The notes beneath the pieces were generated by a model that was not told the origin of the DNA, searched no databases, and saw only the letters and a list, made by a program, of their open reading frames with translations. From Azospirillum brasilense (GTDB lineage: Bacteria > Pseudomonadota > Alphaproteobacteria > Azospirillales > Azospirillaceae), in contig NZ_QOKV01000004.1 of the NCBI RefSeq assembly GCF_008365405.1, positions 299,207 to 363,206 on the forward strand: 64,000 nucleotides of DNA. Direction: 5' to 3'. The position numbers and the translations under genes are program-made. The stretch's first letter is position 1. Each line of letters opens with the position of its first letter. This document shows positions 10,854-19,883 of the stretch, one piece after another.

Positions 10854-13227
10854 CGGTCAGGTCCTTGGTCACCGCGCCGCGGCTGAGCCGCAGGGCGTTG
10901 GCGATAACGATCAGGGAGGAGGAGGACATGGCCAGCGCCGCCAGCAGCGGCGTCAGCATGCCCGCCATGGCGATGGGCACCGCAAACAGGTTGTAGACCA
11001 GCGCGATGGCGAAATTCTGGCGCACCAGCCGCCCGGAGCGGCGGGACACCTCGAACGCCTCCAGGATGGGGCGCAGGCGGCGGCCCTGGAACACCACGTC
11101 GGCGGCGGTCTGGCTGACGTCCACCGCGGTGGACGGCGACATCGACACGCTGGCCGCGGCCAGCGCCGGGGCGTCGTTCAGCCCGTCGCCGACCATCAGC
11201 ACCTTGCGGCCCTCGGCGGCGAGCGCGTCCAGAACGGCGGTCTTGTCGGCGGGCGTCTGGCCGGCCCGCCAGTCCTCGATGCCCAGTTGCGCGGCCACGG
11301 CGGCCACCGCGCCGCGGCGGTCGCCGGACAGCAGCCGGACGTCGAGGCCCCGCGCCCTCAGCCCGCGCACCACCGCCGCGGCGTCGGCGCGCGGCGCGTC
11401 GAGGAAGGTGATGCGGACCGGGACAGCGCCGGGGCGGGCCAGCCACAGCTCCGGCCCGGCGGCGTCCTCCGCCGCGTCCGGCGCGCCGGTGAAGGCGCGG
11501 CTGCCCAGCCGGATCTCGCCTTCCGGCCCGTCCAGGGCGAGGCCGGCGCCAGGGACCTCGCGCACGCCGGCGGCGACGGGCACGCTGGGCAGCGCGCGGG
11601 TCAGGGCGCGGGCCAGCGGATGGCGGCTGGCCCCGGCGAGCGCCGCGGCGAGGCGCAGGTCGTCCTCGGCCACGCCGTCGAGCTGCGGGACGGGGCGCCC
11701 CTCGGTCAGCGTGCCGGTCTTGTCGAAGACCACCGTGTCGATGACGGCCAGCCGCTCCAGCGCCGTGGCGGTCTTCAGCAGGATGCCCTGCCGCATCAGC
11801 CGCCCGCTGGCGATCACCTGCACCACCGGCACGGCGAGCGCCAGCGCGCAGGGGCAGGTGATGATGAGGACGGCGACCGCGTTCATCAGCGAATCCTGCC
11901 AGGGCAGCCCGCCGAGCAGCAGCCAGCCGAGGAAGGTGCCCAGCGCCGCCACATGGACGACCGGGGCGTAATGGCGCGACACGCGGTCGGCGATGGCGAC
12001 GTATTTGGCGCGGCCCTGCTCCGCCACCTCCATCAGCCGGACGATCTCGGCCAGCAGCGTGCCCTCCCCCACCGCCGTCACGGTCACGCGCAGCGGGGCG
12101 GTGAGGTTGAGCATGCCGGCGAACACGCGGTCGCCGGGGCGCACGCTGCCCGGCACCGTCTCGCCGGTGATCAGGGCGGTGTCGAGGTCGGACACGCCGT
12201 CGGCCACCGTGCCGTCCACCGCGACCCGCTCGCCCACCGCAACCAGCACGGTGGAGCCGGGGCTGACCTGATCCGGCGGGACGATGGCGCTGCGCCCGTC
12301 CTCGTTCAGCACGGTCACCGAGGTGGCGTGCAGGCCGAGAAGCTGCTCCGCCGCCGAGCGCGCCCGGCCGCGCGCCCGCTGGTCGAGGTAGCGCCCGATC
12401 AGCAGGAAGAACAGCAGCATCATCGCGCCGTCGAAATAGGCGTGCTGGCCGCTGTTGATCGTCTCGAACAGGCTCATGCCGGTGGCGAGCAGGACGCCGA
12501 TGGTGATCGGCACGTCCATGTTCGTCCGCCCGCGGCGCAGCGCCTGGAAGGCCGAACGCGCGAAGGGCCGCAGGGCGTAGGCAATGGCCGGCATGCAGAC
12601 CAGCGCCGACAGCCAGTGCATCAGGTCGCGGGTGGCGGAGCCCATGCCCGTCGCGTGCCCGGCCCAGACCGACACCGACAGCAGCATGACGTTGCTGGCC
12701 CCGAAGCCGGCGACGGCCAGCGAGCGCAGAAGCTCCTTCTCCGTCTTCGCTTGAGCGTCGCCCAGACGTTCCGGGTCGAAGGGCACGGCGCGGTAGCCGA
12801 TGCGGGCGACGGTGTCGACGACCGTGTTGGCGTCGGTCTCGGCCTCGCGCCACGTCACCGACAGGCGGCGCGTGGTCATGTTCAGCCGCGCGTGGGTCAC
12901 CCCCGGCTGGCGGGCCAGCGCCGTCTCGATCAGCCAGACGCAGGCCGCGCATTGCAGCCCGTCGACCATCAGGTGCAGCGAGGCGGTGCCGTCCTCGGCG
13001 TGCTTGGCGTGGGGGGCGTAGTCGAGCGGCGGTGCCTCGCCGTCCGGGCGCAGCGGCCGGGCGGCGGGATCGACGCAGCGCCGCTCGTAATAGCGTTCCA
13101 GCCCGAGCCCGCGGACGAGATCGTAGGCCGCCGCGCAGCCGGTGCAGCAGAAGGGGCCGGCGCCGTCGGAGGCGGTGGTGCCGGTGCCCTCGGGATGCTC
13201 CTGCCCGCAGTGGAGGCAGACGGTCAT
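10759..13227 (-). CDS. ccoI: Copper-transporting P1B-type ATPase CcoI/FixI
   Basis: An 822-residue P-type ATPase that supplies copper for the cbb3 oxidase haem-copper site. It starts with a cysteine-rich metal-binding segment (C4, C7 and the FCCTGC motif), then an HMA domain with CAAC (C93, C96), about eight membrane helices, the phosphatase motif TGET, ion-path motif CPC (458-460) and phosphorylation motif DKTGT (D502), with GDGLNDAPAL near the end of the catalytic part. The C-terminal 29 residues or so, rich in R, D and G, are coded across the start of ccoS in a different frame. It is the third gene of ccoGHIS. Confidence 0.95.
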   Translation of the reverse strand: MTVCLHCGQEHPEGTGTTASDGAGPFCCTGCAAAYDLVRGLGLERYYERRCVDPAARPLRPDGEAPPLDYAPHAKHAEDGTASLHLMVDGLQCAACVWLIETALARQPGVTHARLNMTTRRLSVTWREAETDANTVVDTVARIGYRAVPFDPERLGDAQAKTEKELLRSLAVAGFGASNVMLLSVSVWAGHATGMGSATRDLMHWLSALVCMPAIAYALRPFARSAFQALRRGRTNMDVPITIGVLLATGMSLFETINSGQHAYFDGAMMLLFFLLIGRYLDQRARGRARSAAEQLLGLHATSVTVLNEDGRSAIVPPDQVSPGSTVLVAVGERVAVDGTVADGVSDLDTALITGETVPGSVRPGDRVFAGMLNLTAPLRVTVTAVGEGTLLAEIVRLMEVAEQGRAKYVAIADRVSRHYAPVVHVAALGTFLGWLLLGGLPWQDSLMNAVAVLIITCPCALALAVPVVQVIASGRLMRQGILLKTATALERLAVIDTVVFDKTGTLTEGRPVPQLDGVAEDDLRLAAALAGASRHPLARALTRALPSVPVAAGVREVPGAGLALDGPEGEIRLGSRAFTGAPDAAEDAAGPELWLARPGAVPVRITFLDAPRADAAAVVRGLRARGLDVRLLSGDRRGAVAAVAAQLGIEDWRAGQTPADKTAVLDALAAEGRKVLMVGDGLNDAPALAAASVSMSPSTAVDVSQTAADVVFQGRRLRPILEAFEVSRRSGRLVRQNFAIALVYNLFAVPIAMAGMLTPLLAALAMSSSSLIVIANALRLSRGAVTKDLTDDRASLSDRDRAEPGADGPGGVPVGSQVRAV

Positions 13228-13275
13228 GTCACGGAACCCGTATGCTTGTTTGCCGTAGGTTTGGGCGCTGGGCGC

Positions 13276-13800
13276 TTACTTGACGAAGAGGCGCTGCTCG
13301 TCCTGGTAGTCGCCCGTGGAATGATGGATTTCCACGCGCAGGTCCCACTGGCCGGGCAGCGGCAGCGCCACCGGGGCGGCGAAGCGGCCCTCGCCCAGAT
13401 AGGGCAGGTCGAGGCGCACGTCGTGGCCCTCGCTGGTCGGGCGGATGAAGGCGACCTTCACCTCGGCGTCCTTCAGCAGGTTGCCGTGCTTGTCGTGCAG
13501 CGTCAGCGCCAGGATGCCCTTCTGCGCCTCGGTGCTGGTGAAGTCGGTGGCGACCTTCCAGCCACGCTCGGCCTGGGCGCGGGCGCCGGCCAGATCCTCG
13601 TTGTACTTCAGGCCCTTCATGAAATGCTGTTCGGTCTGGACGCCGGTCCAGCTCGACAGGGCGAAATGCAGCATCACGCCGTTGACCGCGATCACGACGG
13701 CGAAACCGGCCACGAAGATCCAGGGGATGTACCAGCCGGGCTGGCGGCCGGTCCGGCGGGGCGGGGTGCGGCGGGTTCCGGCGTCGGTGGACAGCGTCAT
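13276..13800 (-). CDS. ccoH: cbb3 oxidase maturation protein CcoH/FixH
   Basis: A 174-residue membrane-anchored protein of the FixH family. One helix (about 24-43, IPWIFVAGFAVVIAVNGVML) is followed by a periplasmic beta-rich domain ending in GQWDLRVEIHH and DEQRLFVK. CcoH helps assemble cbb3 oxidase and stays associated with it. The frame continues 32 codons upstream into the end of ccoG; ATG 13800 (MTLSTDAGTRR) is preferred because it starts just ahead of the membrane helix, 46 nt after the ccoG stop. It lies between ccoG and ccoI. Confidence 0.9.
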   Translation of the reverse strand: MTLSTDAGTRRTPPRRTGRQPGWYIPWIFVAGFAVVIAVNGVMLHFALSSWTGVQTEQHFMKGLKYNEDLAGARAQAERGWKVATDFTSTEAQKGILALTLHDKHGNLLKDAEVKVAFIRPTSEGHDVRLDLPYLGEGRFAAPVALPLPGQWDLRVEIHHSTGDYQDEQRLFVK

Positions 13801-13846
13801 CGTCGTCTTGACCTTTGGTGAATGCAGCGCGAAGAGCCGGTCGGGA

Positions 13847-15385
13847 TCAGTTGGCCGGCCCCATGAAGACGGAGTCATAGGTCGCCACCTCACCATCGGC
13901 CGAGGTAAGCCTGAAGGTAAGGGGCTGGGAGGCGCCTTGCAAACCGGTGCGCGGCGCGGTCACGAAAATTCTGTAGGTCGCCACCATGTCCGGATCGGCG
14001 GTCAGGCGCTGGGTGCCGGCCTGCTCGTCCTGGCCGTCGCCGGCCACCGACAGGCTGGCCTCCGCCACCCCGGAGACCGCCAGCGTGTAGGCGCGCGGGT
14101 CGCGGGTCATGTTGGAGATCTTGAAGGTGTAGGCGTTGCGCACCGACCCGTCGGACAGGGTCACGAACAGCGGGGCGCGGTCGCGCAGAACGCTGATGTC
14201 CAGCCCCGGCTTCAGCAGCAGCCCGACGCCGATGCCGCCGGCGATGACCAGCATCATCAGCGTGTAGAGGATCGTGCGCGGGCGCAGCAGGCGGAAGGGC
14301 ACCGGCTGCCCGCCGGTGGCGATGGCCACCTGGCTGGTCTGGGTGTCGAATTTGATGAGGCCGGTCGGCCGCCCGACCTTGGTCATGATCTCGTCGCAGG
14401 CGTCGACGCACAGGCCGCAGCCGATGCACTGCATCTGCAGCCCGTCGCGGATGTCGATGCCGGCGGGGCAGACCTGGACGCAGTTGAAGCAGTCGATGCA
14501 GTCGCCCAGCCCCTCGGCCTCGCGCTCCTCCCAGCTCTGCGACTTGCGCAGCAGGCTGCGGCCCTCGCCGCGCCAGTCCTGGTAGGTGACGATCAGGCTG
14601 TCCTCGTCGATCATCGCCGACTGGAAGCGCGGCCACGGGCACATGTAGGTGCAGACCTGCTCCCGCGCGAAACCGGCCAGCAGATAGGTGGTGGCGGTGA
14701 ACAGGCCGATGAAGCCGAGCGCGGTCGAGGACACCTCGAAGCGCAGCATGTCGCCGAGCAGTGTCGGCGCGTCGGTAAAGTAGAAGATCCAGGCGCCGCC
14801 GGTCGCCAGCGCGATCAGCAGCCAGATCAGGTTCTTCAGAACCTTGCGCCCGGCCTTCCGGGCGGTCCAGGCGCCCTGGTCGAGGCGGATGCGCTCGCCG
14901 CGGTCGCCCTCGACCAGCCGCTCGACCCAGACATAGAGGTCGGTCCACACCGTCTGCGGGCAGGCGTAGCCGCACCAGACGCGGCCGGCCAGCGAGGTCG
15001 CCAGGAAGAGGCCCAGCGCCGCCAGGATCAGGGCGCCGGTCAGGTAATAGATCTGCTGCGGCCACAGCTCCACGAAGAACAGGTAGAAGCGCCGGTTGGC
15101 GAGGTCGAGCAGCACCGCCTGGTCGGGGGCGTTCGGCCCGCGGTCCCAGCGGACCCAGGGCAGCACGTAGTAGATCGCCAGGAGAACCGCCAGCGCCGCC
15201 CATTTGATGCGGCGGAAGGTGCCGTGCACCGCCTTGGGATAGACCTTGGTGTGCTTCTGGTACATCGAGCGCGACGCGCGGCGCGGCGCCTTCGGCGGGG
15301 CGGCGGGTGCGTCCGCAGCCGGCCGCGCCATCGTGCCGGTTTGGAGTTCCGTCTGGGCCGGCGGCTGTTCGGTGGTCGTGCTCAT
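13847..15385 (-). CDS. ccoG: cbb3 oxidase accessory ferredoxin-like protein CcoG/FixG
   Basis: A 512-residue membrane protein with about five helices, a WCGYACPQTVW motif, a TYMCPWPRFQSAM motif and two [4Fe-4S] clusters of ferredoxin type (CIDCFNCVQVCP and CIGCGLCVDACD). A C-terminal Ig-like periplasmic domain follows. CcoG is known to reduce copper during cbb3 oxidase assembly. ATG 15385 is chosen (MSTTTEQPP) with GGGCGAGG just upstream; the frame extends 24 codons further. It heads ccoGHIS, with an FNR-type promoter about 105 nt upstream. Confidence 0.95.
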   Translation of the reverse strand: MSTTTEQPPAQTELQTGTMARPAADAPAAPPKAPRRASRSMYQKHTKVYPKAVHGTFRRIKWAALAVLLAIYYVLPWVRWDRGPNAPDQAVLLDLANRRFYLFFVELWPQQIYYLTGALILAALGLFLATSLAGRVWCGYACPQTVWTDLYVWVERLVEGDRGERIRLDQGAWTARKAGRKVLKNLIWLLIALATGGAWIFYFTDAPTLLGDMLRFEVSSTALGFIGLFTATTYLLAGFAREQVCTYMCPWPRFQSAMIDEDSLIVTYQDWRGEGRSLLRKSQSWEEREAEGLGDCIDCFNCVQVCPAGIDIRDGLQMQCIGCGLCVDACDEIMTKVGRPTGLIKFDTQTSQVAIATGGQPVPFRLLRPRTILYTLMMLVIAGGIGVGLLLKPGLDISVLRDRAPLFVTLSDGSVRNAYTFKISNMTRDPRAYTLAVSGVAEASLSVAGDGQDEQAGTQRLTADPDMVATYRIFVTAPRTGLQGASQPLTFRLTSADGEVATYDSVFMGPAN

Positions 15386-15461
15386 GACCTCGCCCTCTTC
15401 TTCTGGCGTCCGCCGTGCGGGCGGTTTGGCCATGCCGACGTGGTTCGGCGGTGGCATGGGG

Positions 15462-15503
15462 ACTATGGCGGCACAACGTCACAGGGGCATTGCGCTGGAT
15501 CAA
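15462..15503 (-). promoter_or_regulatory. FNR-dependent promoter of ccoGHIS
   Basis: On the minus strand TTGATCCAGCGCAA (15503-15490) matches the FNR box TTGAT-N4-ATCAA at 8 of 10 positions. A -10-like CATAGT lies at 15467-15462. That spacing places the box centre about 41.5 nt ahead of a predicted start near 15455, the class II FNR arrangement. The same geometry occurs upstream of ccoN. Confidence 0.65.
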
Positions 15504-15576
15504 AGGATTCCAGGGGCCTCCCCGGGGTCCGGCGCCCGCTGTCCCCTTCCCCTGAGCGCAAGCCGGAAAAAGAAAA

Positions 15577-15600
15577 TGCCGGGGAGTCGCCTCCCCGGCA
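15577..15600 (-). terminator. Rho-independent terminator of ccoNOQP
   Basis: Perfect 10-bp GC-rich stem (15577-15586 and 15591-15600) with a 4-nt loop. On the minus strand it is followed by TTTTCTTTTTCC. It sits 67 nt past the ccoP stop and ends the oxidase operon before the ccoG promoter. Confidence 0.85.
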
Positions 15601-15666
15601 CCGAAGTCCGGCGGACCCGCCAGGGGGGCGTCCCCCTCCCCGGCCGGTCCTTCCTGGCTGGACGGC

Positions 15667-16554
15667 TTACTTGCCGCCGCCCAGGTTGTGGACGTAGACG
15701 GCCAGCGACTTGACCGTCGCGTCGTCCAGACGCTTCGACCAGGCGGGCATCACGCCGGCGCGGCCGTTCGTGATGGTCTCCACCAGCGTGGCCTTGTCGC
15801 CGCCATACAGCCAGTTGGCCGTGACGAGCGGCGGAGCGCCGACGTCCATGCCGACCGCGACCGAGCCCTGGGCGCTGTCGCCGTGGCAGGCGGCACAGTT
15901 CTCGTCGTAGACGGTCTTGCCCTTTTCCGCGGCGGCGGCGTCGGTCGACCGCTTGTTCAGCGACAAGACGTACTCGGCGACCTGGCCGATCTGCTCGCGG
16001 TTCAGGATGCCGTCCCGGCCGAAGGCGGTCATGCCGATGCCGACCGTCCCGCGGGTGTCGCCGTCATCCGCACGGATGCCGTGCTGGATGGTCTTGTAGA
16101 TGTCGGCAGAGGTGCCGCCCCACAGCCACACGTCGTCGGCGAGCGTCGGGAAGCCCTTGGCGCCCTGGCCGCCGGCGCCGTGGCAGGCCGCGCAGTTCTC
16201 GTTGAAGTAGGAGCGGCCGCCAGCCATCGCGAAGGCAAGGAGGTCCTTGTTCTTCTGGATGTCCTCGACGGAGGTCGCCGCGATGGCCGTCAGGTACTTT
16301 TCCTGGGCCTTCTTGCCGTCGGCGACCTTCTGCACCAGCTCCTCGCGCTGCGAGTAGCCGAGCAGGCCCTTCGTGTAGCTCTTGCCCAGCGGCCAAGCCG
16401 GATAGAGCACGTAGTACACGAGGGACCACGCGATGCAGACGTAGAAGATGTACAGCCACCACTTGGGCAGGGGGTTGTTCAGCTCCCGCAGGCCGTCCCA
16501 CTCGTGGCCGGTGGTCTCGACGCCGGACAGGGCGTCCTTTTCTTTCTGTGCCAT
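15667..16554 (-). CDS. ccoP: cbb3 cytochrome c oxidase dihaem subunit CcoP
   Basis: A 295-residue membrane-anchored c-type cytochrome. One helix near residues 31-51 (KWWLYIFYVCIAWSLVYYVL) is followed by two periplasmic cytochrome c domains with haem motifs CAACH at 121-125 and 220-224 and axial Met candidates downstream (GIGMTAFG, AGVMPAWS). CcoP accepts electrons from soluble cytochrome c and passes them to CcoO/CcoN. It starts 3 nt after the ccoQ stop and is the last gene before a strong terminator. Confidence 0.97.
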   Translation of the reverse strand: MAQKEKDALSGVETTGHEWDGLRELNNPLPKWWLYIFYVCIAWSLVYYVLYPAWPLGKSYTKGLLGYSQREELVQKVADGKKAQEKYLTAIAATSVEDIQKNKDLLAFAMAGGRSYFNENCAACHGAGGQGAKGFPTLADDVWLWGGTSADIYKTIQHGIRADDGDTRGTVGIGMTAFGRDGILNREQIGQVAEYVLSLNKRSTDAAAAEKGKTVYDENCAACHGDSAQGSVAVGMDVGAPPLVTANWLYGGDKATLVETITNGRAGVMPAWSKRLDDATVKSLAVYVHNLGGGK

Positions 16555-16557
16555 GGC

Positions 16558-16719
16558 CTAAAACTCCTGACCATCTTCCTTGAGCGGGATCCGGGAGGCG
16601 TCTTCGAACTTGCCCCGGTTGCCTGGCCACATGGCGTAGACCACGATGCCGGTGAAGAGCAGGGCCAACCAGACGGTCCAGAAGGACCGCAGGGCGACAG
16701 TGATCGAATCCAAGTCCAT
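16558..16719 (-). CDS. ccoQ: cbb3 oxidase small subunit CcoQ
   Basis: A 53-residue protein starting MDLDSITVALRSFWTVW. It has one membrane helix (about 11-30, ending in FTGIVVYAMW) and a short charged tail, the size and style of CcoQ/FixQ. CcoQ stabilises the CcoP interaction in the oxidase. It fits exactly between ccoO (13-nt gap) and ccoP (3-nt gap), which confirms the call despite its small size. Confidence 0.92.
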   Translation of the reverse strand: MDLDSITVALRSFWTVWLALLFTGIVVYAMWPGNRGKFEDASRIPLKEDGQEF

Positions 16720-16732
16720 GGATCCCTCCCGG

Positions 16733-17473
16733 TTACTGCTGGAGCTGCTTGGGCGACTGGTACTTGGTGAAATCCACCATGGTGCCCAGGACCTGCAGGT
16801 AGGCCACCAGCGCGTCCATTTCGGTGACGCCCTTGTTGCCCGTGAAGTTCGCCACGACGGCCTTCGGGTAGCGCTTCATCAGACCGGCCGTGTCGGCGTC
16901 CGGGTTCTTCTGCGCTTCGAGGTCGGCCTTGGCGCTGGCGATCTGCTCGTCCGTGTAGGGGACGCCGACGATGCGCAGGGTCTTCATGTGATCCTGGATG
17001 TCGGAGTACTTCAGCGGACGGTCCTTCATCCAGGCATAGCCCGGCATGATCGACTCCGGCACCACGGCGCGCGGTTCGACCAGATGGGCGACCTGCCAGT
17101 CGTTGGAGTACTTGCCGCCCACGCGGGCCAGGTCCGGACCGGTGCGCTTGGAGCCCCACTGGAAGGGATGGTCGTACATGCTTTCCGCGGCCAGCGAGTA
17201 GTGACCGTAACGTTCCACCTCGTCGCGGAACGGACGGATCTGCTGGCTGTGGCAGTTGTAGCAGCCTTCGCGGTAGTAGATGTTCTGGCCAGCCAGTTCG
17301 AGCGGCGAGTAGGGACGGACCCCATCCACCTTCTCGATCGTCGACTCGATCGTGAACAGCGGGACGATCTGGACGAGGCCGCCGATCGACACGGTGATCA
17401 GGATCAGGACGATGAGCAGAAGCGTGTTCCGCTCGATCGTGTCGTGACTAAAGCCCTTTTTTTGCTCAGCCAT
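16733..17473 (-). CDS. ccoO: cbb3 cytochrome c oxidase monohaem subunit CcoO
   Basis: A 246-residue membrane-anchored cytochrome c. One N-terminal helix (about 18-38, [20 protein letters not shown]) precedes a periplasmic domain with haem motif CYNCH (C71, C74, H75) and the conserved [13 protein letters not shown] and SIMPGYAW segments. ATG 17473 ([11 protein letters not shown]) has GGAGGA upstream, while the frame extends 28 codons into the end of ccoN. It follows ccoN by 19 nt in ccoNOQP. Confidence 0.97.
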   Translation of the reverse strand: MAEQKKGFSHDTIERNTLLLIVLILITVSIGGLVQIVPLFTIESTIEKVDGVRPYSPLELAGQNIYYREGCYNCHSQQIRPFRDEVERYGHYSLAAESMYDHPFQWGSKRTGPDLARVGGKYSNDWQVAHLVEPRAVVPESIMPGYAWMKDRPLKYSDIQDHMKTLRIVGVPYTDEQIASAKADLEAQKNPDADTAGLMKRYPKAVVANFTGNKGVTEMDALVAYLQVLGTMVDFTKYQSPKQLQQ

Positions 17474-17492
17474 TTTCTCAGTTCCTCCGGCG

Positions 17493-18989
17493 TCAGGCCG
17501 CACCGACCGCCGCCTTGTGCGGGGCGGAGGCATAGGGCTTCTCGATGCGGACGTCACCCTTGGCCGTGCGCCACAGGTTGTAGACCATGATCAGGGCACC
17601 AGCCAGGAACAGGACGCCGCCCAGAGCACGGATCACGTAGAAGGGATGCATGGCCGCGACCGTCTCGACGAACGAGTACTGGAGGAAGCCGAGGTTGTCG
17701 TAGGCGCGCCACATCAGGCCCTGCATGATGCCCGACACCCACATGGCGGTGATGTAGAGCACGATGCCGATGGTGGCGGTCCAGAAGTGGTAGCTGACCA
17801 GACGCAGGCTGTAGAGCTGCGAGCGCTTCCACAGGACCGGGACCAGATAGTAGATCGCGCCGAAGGAGATGAAGGCCACCCAGCCGAGCGCACCGGAGTG
17901 CACGTGGCCGATCGTCCAGTCGGTGTAGTGCGACAGGGCGTTGACCGGCTTCACCGACATCAGCGGGCCCTCGAAGGTCGACATGCCGTAGAAGGCCACC
18001 GACGTCACGAGGAAGCGCAGGACCGGATCGGTGCGCAGCTTGTCCCAGGCACCCGACAGGGTCATGATGCCGTTGATCATGCCACCCCAGGACGGCATCC
18101 ACAGCATGACCGAGAAGGTCATGCCCAGCGTCTGCGCCCAGTCCGGCAGGGCCGTGTAGTGCAGGTGGTGCGGGCCGGCCCAGATGTAGAGGAAGATCAG
18201 CGTCCAGAAGTGCACGATCGACAGGCGGTACGAATAGACCGGCCGCTCCGCGCGCTTCGGAACGAAGTAGTACATGATGCCGAGGAAGCCGGCGGTCAGG
18301 AAGAAGCCGACCGCGTTGTGGCCGTACCACCACTGCACCATGGCGCTCTGCACGCCCGAGACGAACGGGTAGGACTTCATCCCGGTCAGCGACACCGGGA
18401 CGTTGACGTTGTTGCCGATGTGGAGGATCGCGACGGTCAGGATGAACGCCATGAAGAACCAGTTGGCGACGTAGATGTGCGACTCCTTGCGGGTCATCAC
18501 CGTGCCGACGAACTGGATGGCGTAGAGGACCCAGATGACCGTCAGGTAGAGGTCGAGGATCCACTCCGGCTCCGCATACTCCTTGCCCTGGGTGTAGCCG
18601 AGCACGTAGCTGAGCGCCGCCAGGACGATGAAGATGTTGTAGTTCCAGAAGACGAACTTCGCGAGGCCCTCGCCGCCGAACAGGAACTGGCGGCTCGTGC
18701 GCTGCACGGAGTAGAGCGAGGTGGCGAACAGGACGTTGCCGCCGAACGCGAAGATCACGGCCGAGGTGTGGACCGGCCGCAGGCGCCCGAAGCTCGTCCA
18801 CTCAAGGCCGAGATTCAGCGCCGGAAAAGCGAGCTGCAGTGCGATGAAGACGCCGGCCAGGAAGCCGACGACACCCCAGAACACTGAAGCGATGACGAAG
18901 AGTCGGACGGCGTCTTCGTAGTAACGCACATTTTCCGACACCCGCTGGCTGCCCAGGGCGGCCCCTGGCGTCAGAGTCGCTGATGTCAT
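17493..18989 (-). CDS. ccoN: cbb3 cytochrome c oxidase catalytic subunit CcoN
   Basis: A 498-residue, roughly 12-helix haem-copper oxidase subunit that reduces oxygen at high affinity. Histidine ligands are visible in [23 protein letters not shown] (copper ligand and the crosslinking-type Tyr region), [13 protein letters not shown] and [14 protein letters not shown]. First gene of ccoNOQP. An FNR box with a well-spaced -10 lies upstream, indicating induction at low oxygen, as expected for a microaerobic nitrogen fixer or plant associate. Confidence 0.98.
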   Translation of the reverse strand: MTSATLTPGAALGSQRVSENVRYYEDAVRLFVIASVFWGVVGFLAGVFIALQLAFPALNLGLEWTSFGRLRPVHTSAVIFAFGGNVLFATSLYSVQRTSRQFLFGGEGLAKFVFWNYNIFIVLAALSYVLGYTQGKEYAEPEWILDLYLTVIWVLYAIQFVGTVMTRKESHIYVANWFFMAFILTVAILHIGNNVNVPVSLTGMKSYPFVSGVQSAMVQWWYGHNAVGFFLTAGFLGIMYYFVPKRAERPVYSYRLSIVHFWTLIFLYIWAGPHHLHYTALPDWAQTLGMTFSVMLWMPSWGGMINGIMTLSGAWDKLRTDPVLRFLVTSVAFYGMSTFEGPLMSVKPVNALSHYTDWTIGHVHSGALGWVAFISFGAIYYLVPVLWKRSQLYSLRLVSYHFWTATIGIVLYITAMWVSGIMQGLMWRAYDNLGFLQYSFVETVAAMHPFYVIRALGGVLFLAGALIMVYNLWRTAKGDVRIEKPYASAPHKAAVGAA

Positions 18990-19136
18990 TCAATCTCTCC
19001 CGTTTGCCCCGGGCGGCTCGGGCCGCTTCCCCTGAGGTTGCACCACCGCTGGGTACGTACTGTTAAGGAGGGGGGCAGGTTCACATACGATGCACTTCTT
19101 ATGCGGACGCCGGTTGCGCCTGCCTCCAATAATCCC

Positions 19137-19178
19137 AATATGTGTAGGGGTGGACCTTGCAACATTGATCTACGTCAA
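19137..19178 (-). promoter_or_regulatory. FNR-dependent promoter of ccoNOQP
   Basis: The palindrome TTGATCTACGTCAA (19165-19178, plus strand) matches the FNR box at 9 of 10 positions. On the minus strand a -10-like CATATT lies at 19142-19137, placing the box centre 41.5 nt ahead of a predicted start near 19130 and leaving a leader of about 140 nt before ccoN. No equally placed -10 is seen on the plus strand toward the gene at 19236. Confidence 0.75.
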
Positions 19179-19235
19179 CGACCGGTCTTACCGGTGCCTG
19201 CCATCGTTCACCGTCCTTCACGCGGTCGGACGGGC

Positions 19236-19766
19236 ATGGACGAAAGCTTCATCGCGAAACCTCTCGGTCAGCGTCAGATCGACCAGGCCTATCCGCTGGT
19301 GCGGGCCATCTTCCCGGACTTGCCGGTGGAGCAATGGCGCGCATTTGCCGCAGCACTTATCGGGCCGGTTGATACCCCCGCGGCGCCGGCCGGCATCATG
19401 ACCGTGCAGAACGCACGGGGGTACCTCCATGGACTTTTCTCATACGCTATTGCGGAGCATCTTCGCCATGGCCGAATTCTGGCCGTGGAGAATTTCGTCG
19501 TGCTCGACCTGTTCGACATGACGGGCCCGGCGGAGACTTTGCTGCGTTCCATGGATCGTCTGGCGCGCAGCCACGGATGCACGGCGATCCACACCTCCCT
19601 GCCGGAAATGCTGGCCGGGGAGACCGGGGCGCGCGGGTCCTTGCTGACCTGCTTTCACCAGGACGGGCACCGCACGGAAACCTTGCGGCTGTGCAAGGCG
19701 ATGGACGGCGCCAACGACAACCGCGCGCATCGGTCGCAGGCGGAAAGCCCGCTCGGCATCCCGTAA
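19236..19766 (+). CDS. GNAT-like hypothetical protein, divergent from ccoN
   Basis: A 176-residue protein starting MDESFIAKPLGQRQIDQAY. Length and the alternation of a helical N-terminus (QAYPLVRAIFPDLPVEQW), a beta segment AGIMTVQNARGYLHGLFSY and later VENFVVLDLFD plus a helix resemble GNAT acetyltransferases. The classic acetyl-CoA loop (Q/R-x2-G-x-G/A) is not evident, so activity is uncertain. The frame is open from 19038, but ATG 19236 is preferred because the upstream part covers the ccoN promoter and does not read like protein. It is divergent from ccoN, with 246 nt between the two starts. Confidence 0.6.
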   Translation: MDESFIAKPLGQRQIDQAYPLVRAIFPDLPVEQWRAFAAALIGPVDTPAAPAGIMTVQNARGYLHGLFSYAIAEHLRHGRILAVENFVVLDLFDMTGPAETLLRSMDRLARSHGCTAIHTSLPEMLAGETGARGSLLTCFHQDGHRTETLRLCKAMDGANDNRAHRSQAESPLGIP

Positions 19767-19883
19767 ACCGCGCCGCAAGCGTCAGGCCCCCCGTCCCATC
19801 CCGCGAATCCGGGCCCCGTTTCCCACGACTCCAGCGATGTGACCGTTTGCTCGGCGGGCGCGAGCGGCTAGGATACGGCCATC

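Noticed and set aside
11287..13821. 844-residue plus-strand frame opposite ccoI/ccoH
   Set aside because: Antisense shadow of ccoI with no recognisable domain.
19038..19235. N-terminal extension of the GNAT-like gene
   Set aside because: The region overlaps the FNR-dependent ccoN promoter and its translation does not look like protein; ATG 19236 is preferred.
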